In this document: positions 62,832 through 64,000 of the stretch, piece by piece
How positions within the stretch are numbered: the first letter of the stretch is position 1
Layout of the letters: every line of letters begins with the position of its first letter
NCBI GenBank assembly: GCA_026627385.1
Contig: JAPNUR010000018.1
Location: 1-64,000, forward strand
Origin: Bacillota bacterium
Lineage (GTDB): Bacteria > Bacillota > Sulfobacillia > Sulfobacillales > Sulfobacillaceae
Length of the DNA: 64,000 nt
Reading direction: 5' to 3'
Program-made: the position numbers and the translations under genes
Notes under the pieces: generated by a model
The model's input: the letters and a program-made list of their open reading frames with translations, nothing else
Database searches by the model: none
What the model was told of the DNA's origin: nothing

Positions 62832-63556
62832 GAAAAAATGGCCTCCCGCACCAGCGCTCGCTTTAACAACTGAATGGTCCGCGTGATGGGGATGCCCTTC
62901 GGACACGCTTCTGTACAATTAAATGTCGTGCGGCAGCGCCATACACCTTCCGGCGCACCTAAGACTGCCTCGCGCGTCTGGTGGCCCTGGTCACGCGGGT
63001 CAGCCTCAAAGCGATAAGCCTTGACTAAGGCCTGGGGGCCTAAAAAGTCGCGGTCCAGGCCGACAATGGGGCACGCCGCAAAGCAAATTTGGCAAAATAT
63101 ACAGTCGGAGGCTTTGGACAGCAGGTCAAAAGCGTCGGGTTCGAGGACCATCAATCGCTCCTTTTCTGGTTCCGGCACCGCAGGGTCCGGCATGAGCCAT
63201 GGCGTGATGCGGGAAAATTGCGTCCAAAACGGCTCCTGGTCGACGACTAAATCTTTGAGACACGCAAGATTGTAGAGCGGTTCTAGCTGAATCATCCCAC
63301 TTTTGGAGGCAACGTCACTCACTTGCGTCTTGCACGCTAACCGCGGCCAGCCGTTAATAACCATGCCGTCCGACCCGCAAATGCCGCTTCGGCACGAGGC
63401 CCGGAACGCCAGGGTTCCATCGAGATCTTCGCGAACACGCATTAAGGCCTGTAACACCACATCCCCCGGTTCGATGTCGACCGAGTACTCTTGCCAATAT
63501 GCCCCGTTGTCGTCGTCAGGGTTATATCGACGAATGCGCAACGTGACGCGCTCCAT
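62828..63556 (-). CDS. sdhB: Succinate dehydrogenase iron-sulphur subunit
   Basis: Seen: [2Fe-2S] ligands in [21 protein letters not shown] (about residues 55-75), then [12 protein letters not shown] (about 151-162) and [15 protein letters not shown] (about 208-222) for the 4Fe and 3Fe clusters. GGGGGAGATG before ATG 63556. 242 aa. Complete ligand set. Confidence 0.95.
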   Translation of the reverse strand: MERVTLRIRRYNPDDDNGAYWQEYSVDIEPGDVVLQALMRVREDLDGTLAFRASCRSGICGSDGMVINGWPRLACKTQVSDVASKSGMIQLEPLYNLACLKDLVVDQEPFWTQFSRITPWLMPDPAVPEPEKERLMVLEPDAFDLLSKASDCIFCQICFAACPIVGLDRDFLGPQALVKAYRFEADPRDQGHQTREAVLGAPEGVWRCRTTFNCTEACPKGIPITRTIQLLKRALVREAIFS

Positions 63557-63591
63557 GTCTCATCTCCCCCTCCGTGCCCCTATCAGCCTCA

Positions 63592-63972
63592 CTACAGGTA
63601 AAACCACGGACGTGTATTTAAAAAGGCGGACAAAATATCGGCGCCGACCACCACGGTAGCCAATCCAATGACCCATAACATGGTGCTGGCGACCCAAAGA
63701 CGCTGGCGGGACCAACCGCGGTCGAGCCAGATGTTGCGCACCCCGTTTAAGGCGTGATAGACCACGACAATTAGTAAGCCATAGTCTACCGCGTCAAAGA
63801 GCCCGCGCATAAGGCGACGGACCACGCTCTGATAGGTAATGGGTTGACCCAGGTGCATAAAGTGCTCGATCCAAAGATGAGCCACCACCAGAACCAGCAA
63901 AAACACAGCGGACACGCGCTGCAAAAGCCACGGCCAAAAGGCACGCTCGCCACTATGTGTAGACTTCATCAT
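63592..63972 (-). CDS. Succinate dehydrogenase membrane anchor subunit
   Basis: 126 aa with three membrane helices (LQRVSAVFLLVLVVAHLWIEHFM; FDAVDYGLLIVVVYHALNGVRNIWLD; LWVASTMLWVIGLATVVVGADIL). His residues in helix 1 (AHLWIEH) and helix 2 (YHALNGVRN) are the likely haem ligands. Resembles SdhC/SdhD anchors; which of the two cannot be decided. ATG at 63972 overlaps an upstream frame by ATGA. Confidence 0.87.
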   Translation of the reverse strand: MMKSTHSGERAFWPWLLQRVSAVFLLVLVVAHLWIEHFMHLGQPITYQSVVRRLMRGLFDAVDYGLLIVVVYHALNGVRNIWLDRGWSRQRLWVASTMLWVIGLATVVVGADILSAFLNTRPWFYL

Positions 63973-64000
63973 AGGCTGGCATAGGGAAGCAACGCCACCA
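63969..64000 (-). CDS. C-terminal end of a probable second anchor subunit (partial)
   Basis: The frame entering from the right edge reads VALLPYASL and stops at TGA 63971-63969, overlapping the next start by ATGA. Given the context this is probably the end of the other cytochrome b anchor gene, but only nine residues are visible. Confidence 0.35.
   Translation of the reverse strand, partial: VALLPYASL

Overview
The window looks like a chromosomal segment of a spore-forming Firmicute. The basis is spo0A, spoIVB, a complete spoIIIAA-AH operon and an uninterrupted sigK. It has a moderately high G+C content and frequent GTG/TTG starts with strong AGGAGG-type ribosome sites. A Sulfobacillus- or Thermaerobacter-like lineage is my inference from gene order and protein flavour; no rRNA or tRNA gene is present to test it.

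Layout. 1-1.8 kb: the probable right end of an IS200/IS605-type element, then a damaged group II intron inserted directly behind a rho-independent terminator. 2.0-22.2 kb (minus strand): a sporulation and housekeeping block, read from the right as spoIIIAA-AB-AC-AD-AE-AF-AG-AH, accC (no accB), asp23-like, nusB, a TsaD-like protein, folD, xseA, xseB, a prenyl synthase, dxs, tlyA, nadK, recN, a glycolipid glycosyltransferase, spoIVB and spo0A. 22.4-27.6 kb: an accessory insert made of a broken tnpB and a GntR-controlled set of two ABC ATPase/permease pairs. 28.1-40.3 kb (minus): yqeG, aroE, prepilin peptidase, aroC, aroK, aroB, the glycine cleavage genes gcvT-H-PA-PB, glyA, aroQ, efp and a zinc-ribbon gene.

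40.4-46.0 kb (plus): a suf iron-sulphur assembly operon (sufC-D-S-U-B plus a Rieske ferredoxin) behind a good sigma-A promoter whose start region carries two overlapping palindromes. sigK and a CsoR/CstR-type repressor follow on the minus strand. Divergent from the repressor lies a protein-disulphide-oxidoreductase gene. Its coding frame is broken only by an in-frame TGA, exactly at the first cysteine of the C-terminal redox motif, and the TGA is followed at the right distance by a hairpin that fits the bacterial SECIS model. This candidate selenoprotein is the most interesting item in the window.

48.7-64.0 kb: a patatin-like lipase (plus), then a minus-strand block read from the right as succinate dehydrogenase (anchor, sdhB, sdhA), an Rrf2/IscR regulator, mnmA, three small envelope or zinc-ribbon/PRC-barrel genes, a PerM-type permease, alaS, ireB, ruvX fused in frame to a DUF1292 domain, mltG, a second tnpB remnant, a penicillin-binding-protein-like gene with no visible catalytic motifs, a membrane protein and a short mutY.

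Many neighbours overlap by 4 nt (ATGA/GTGA) or by exactly 8 nt (ATGNNTRA/GTGNNTGA), so much of the window is translationally coupled.
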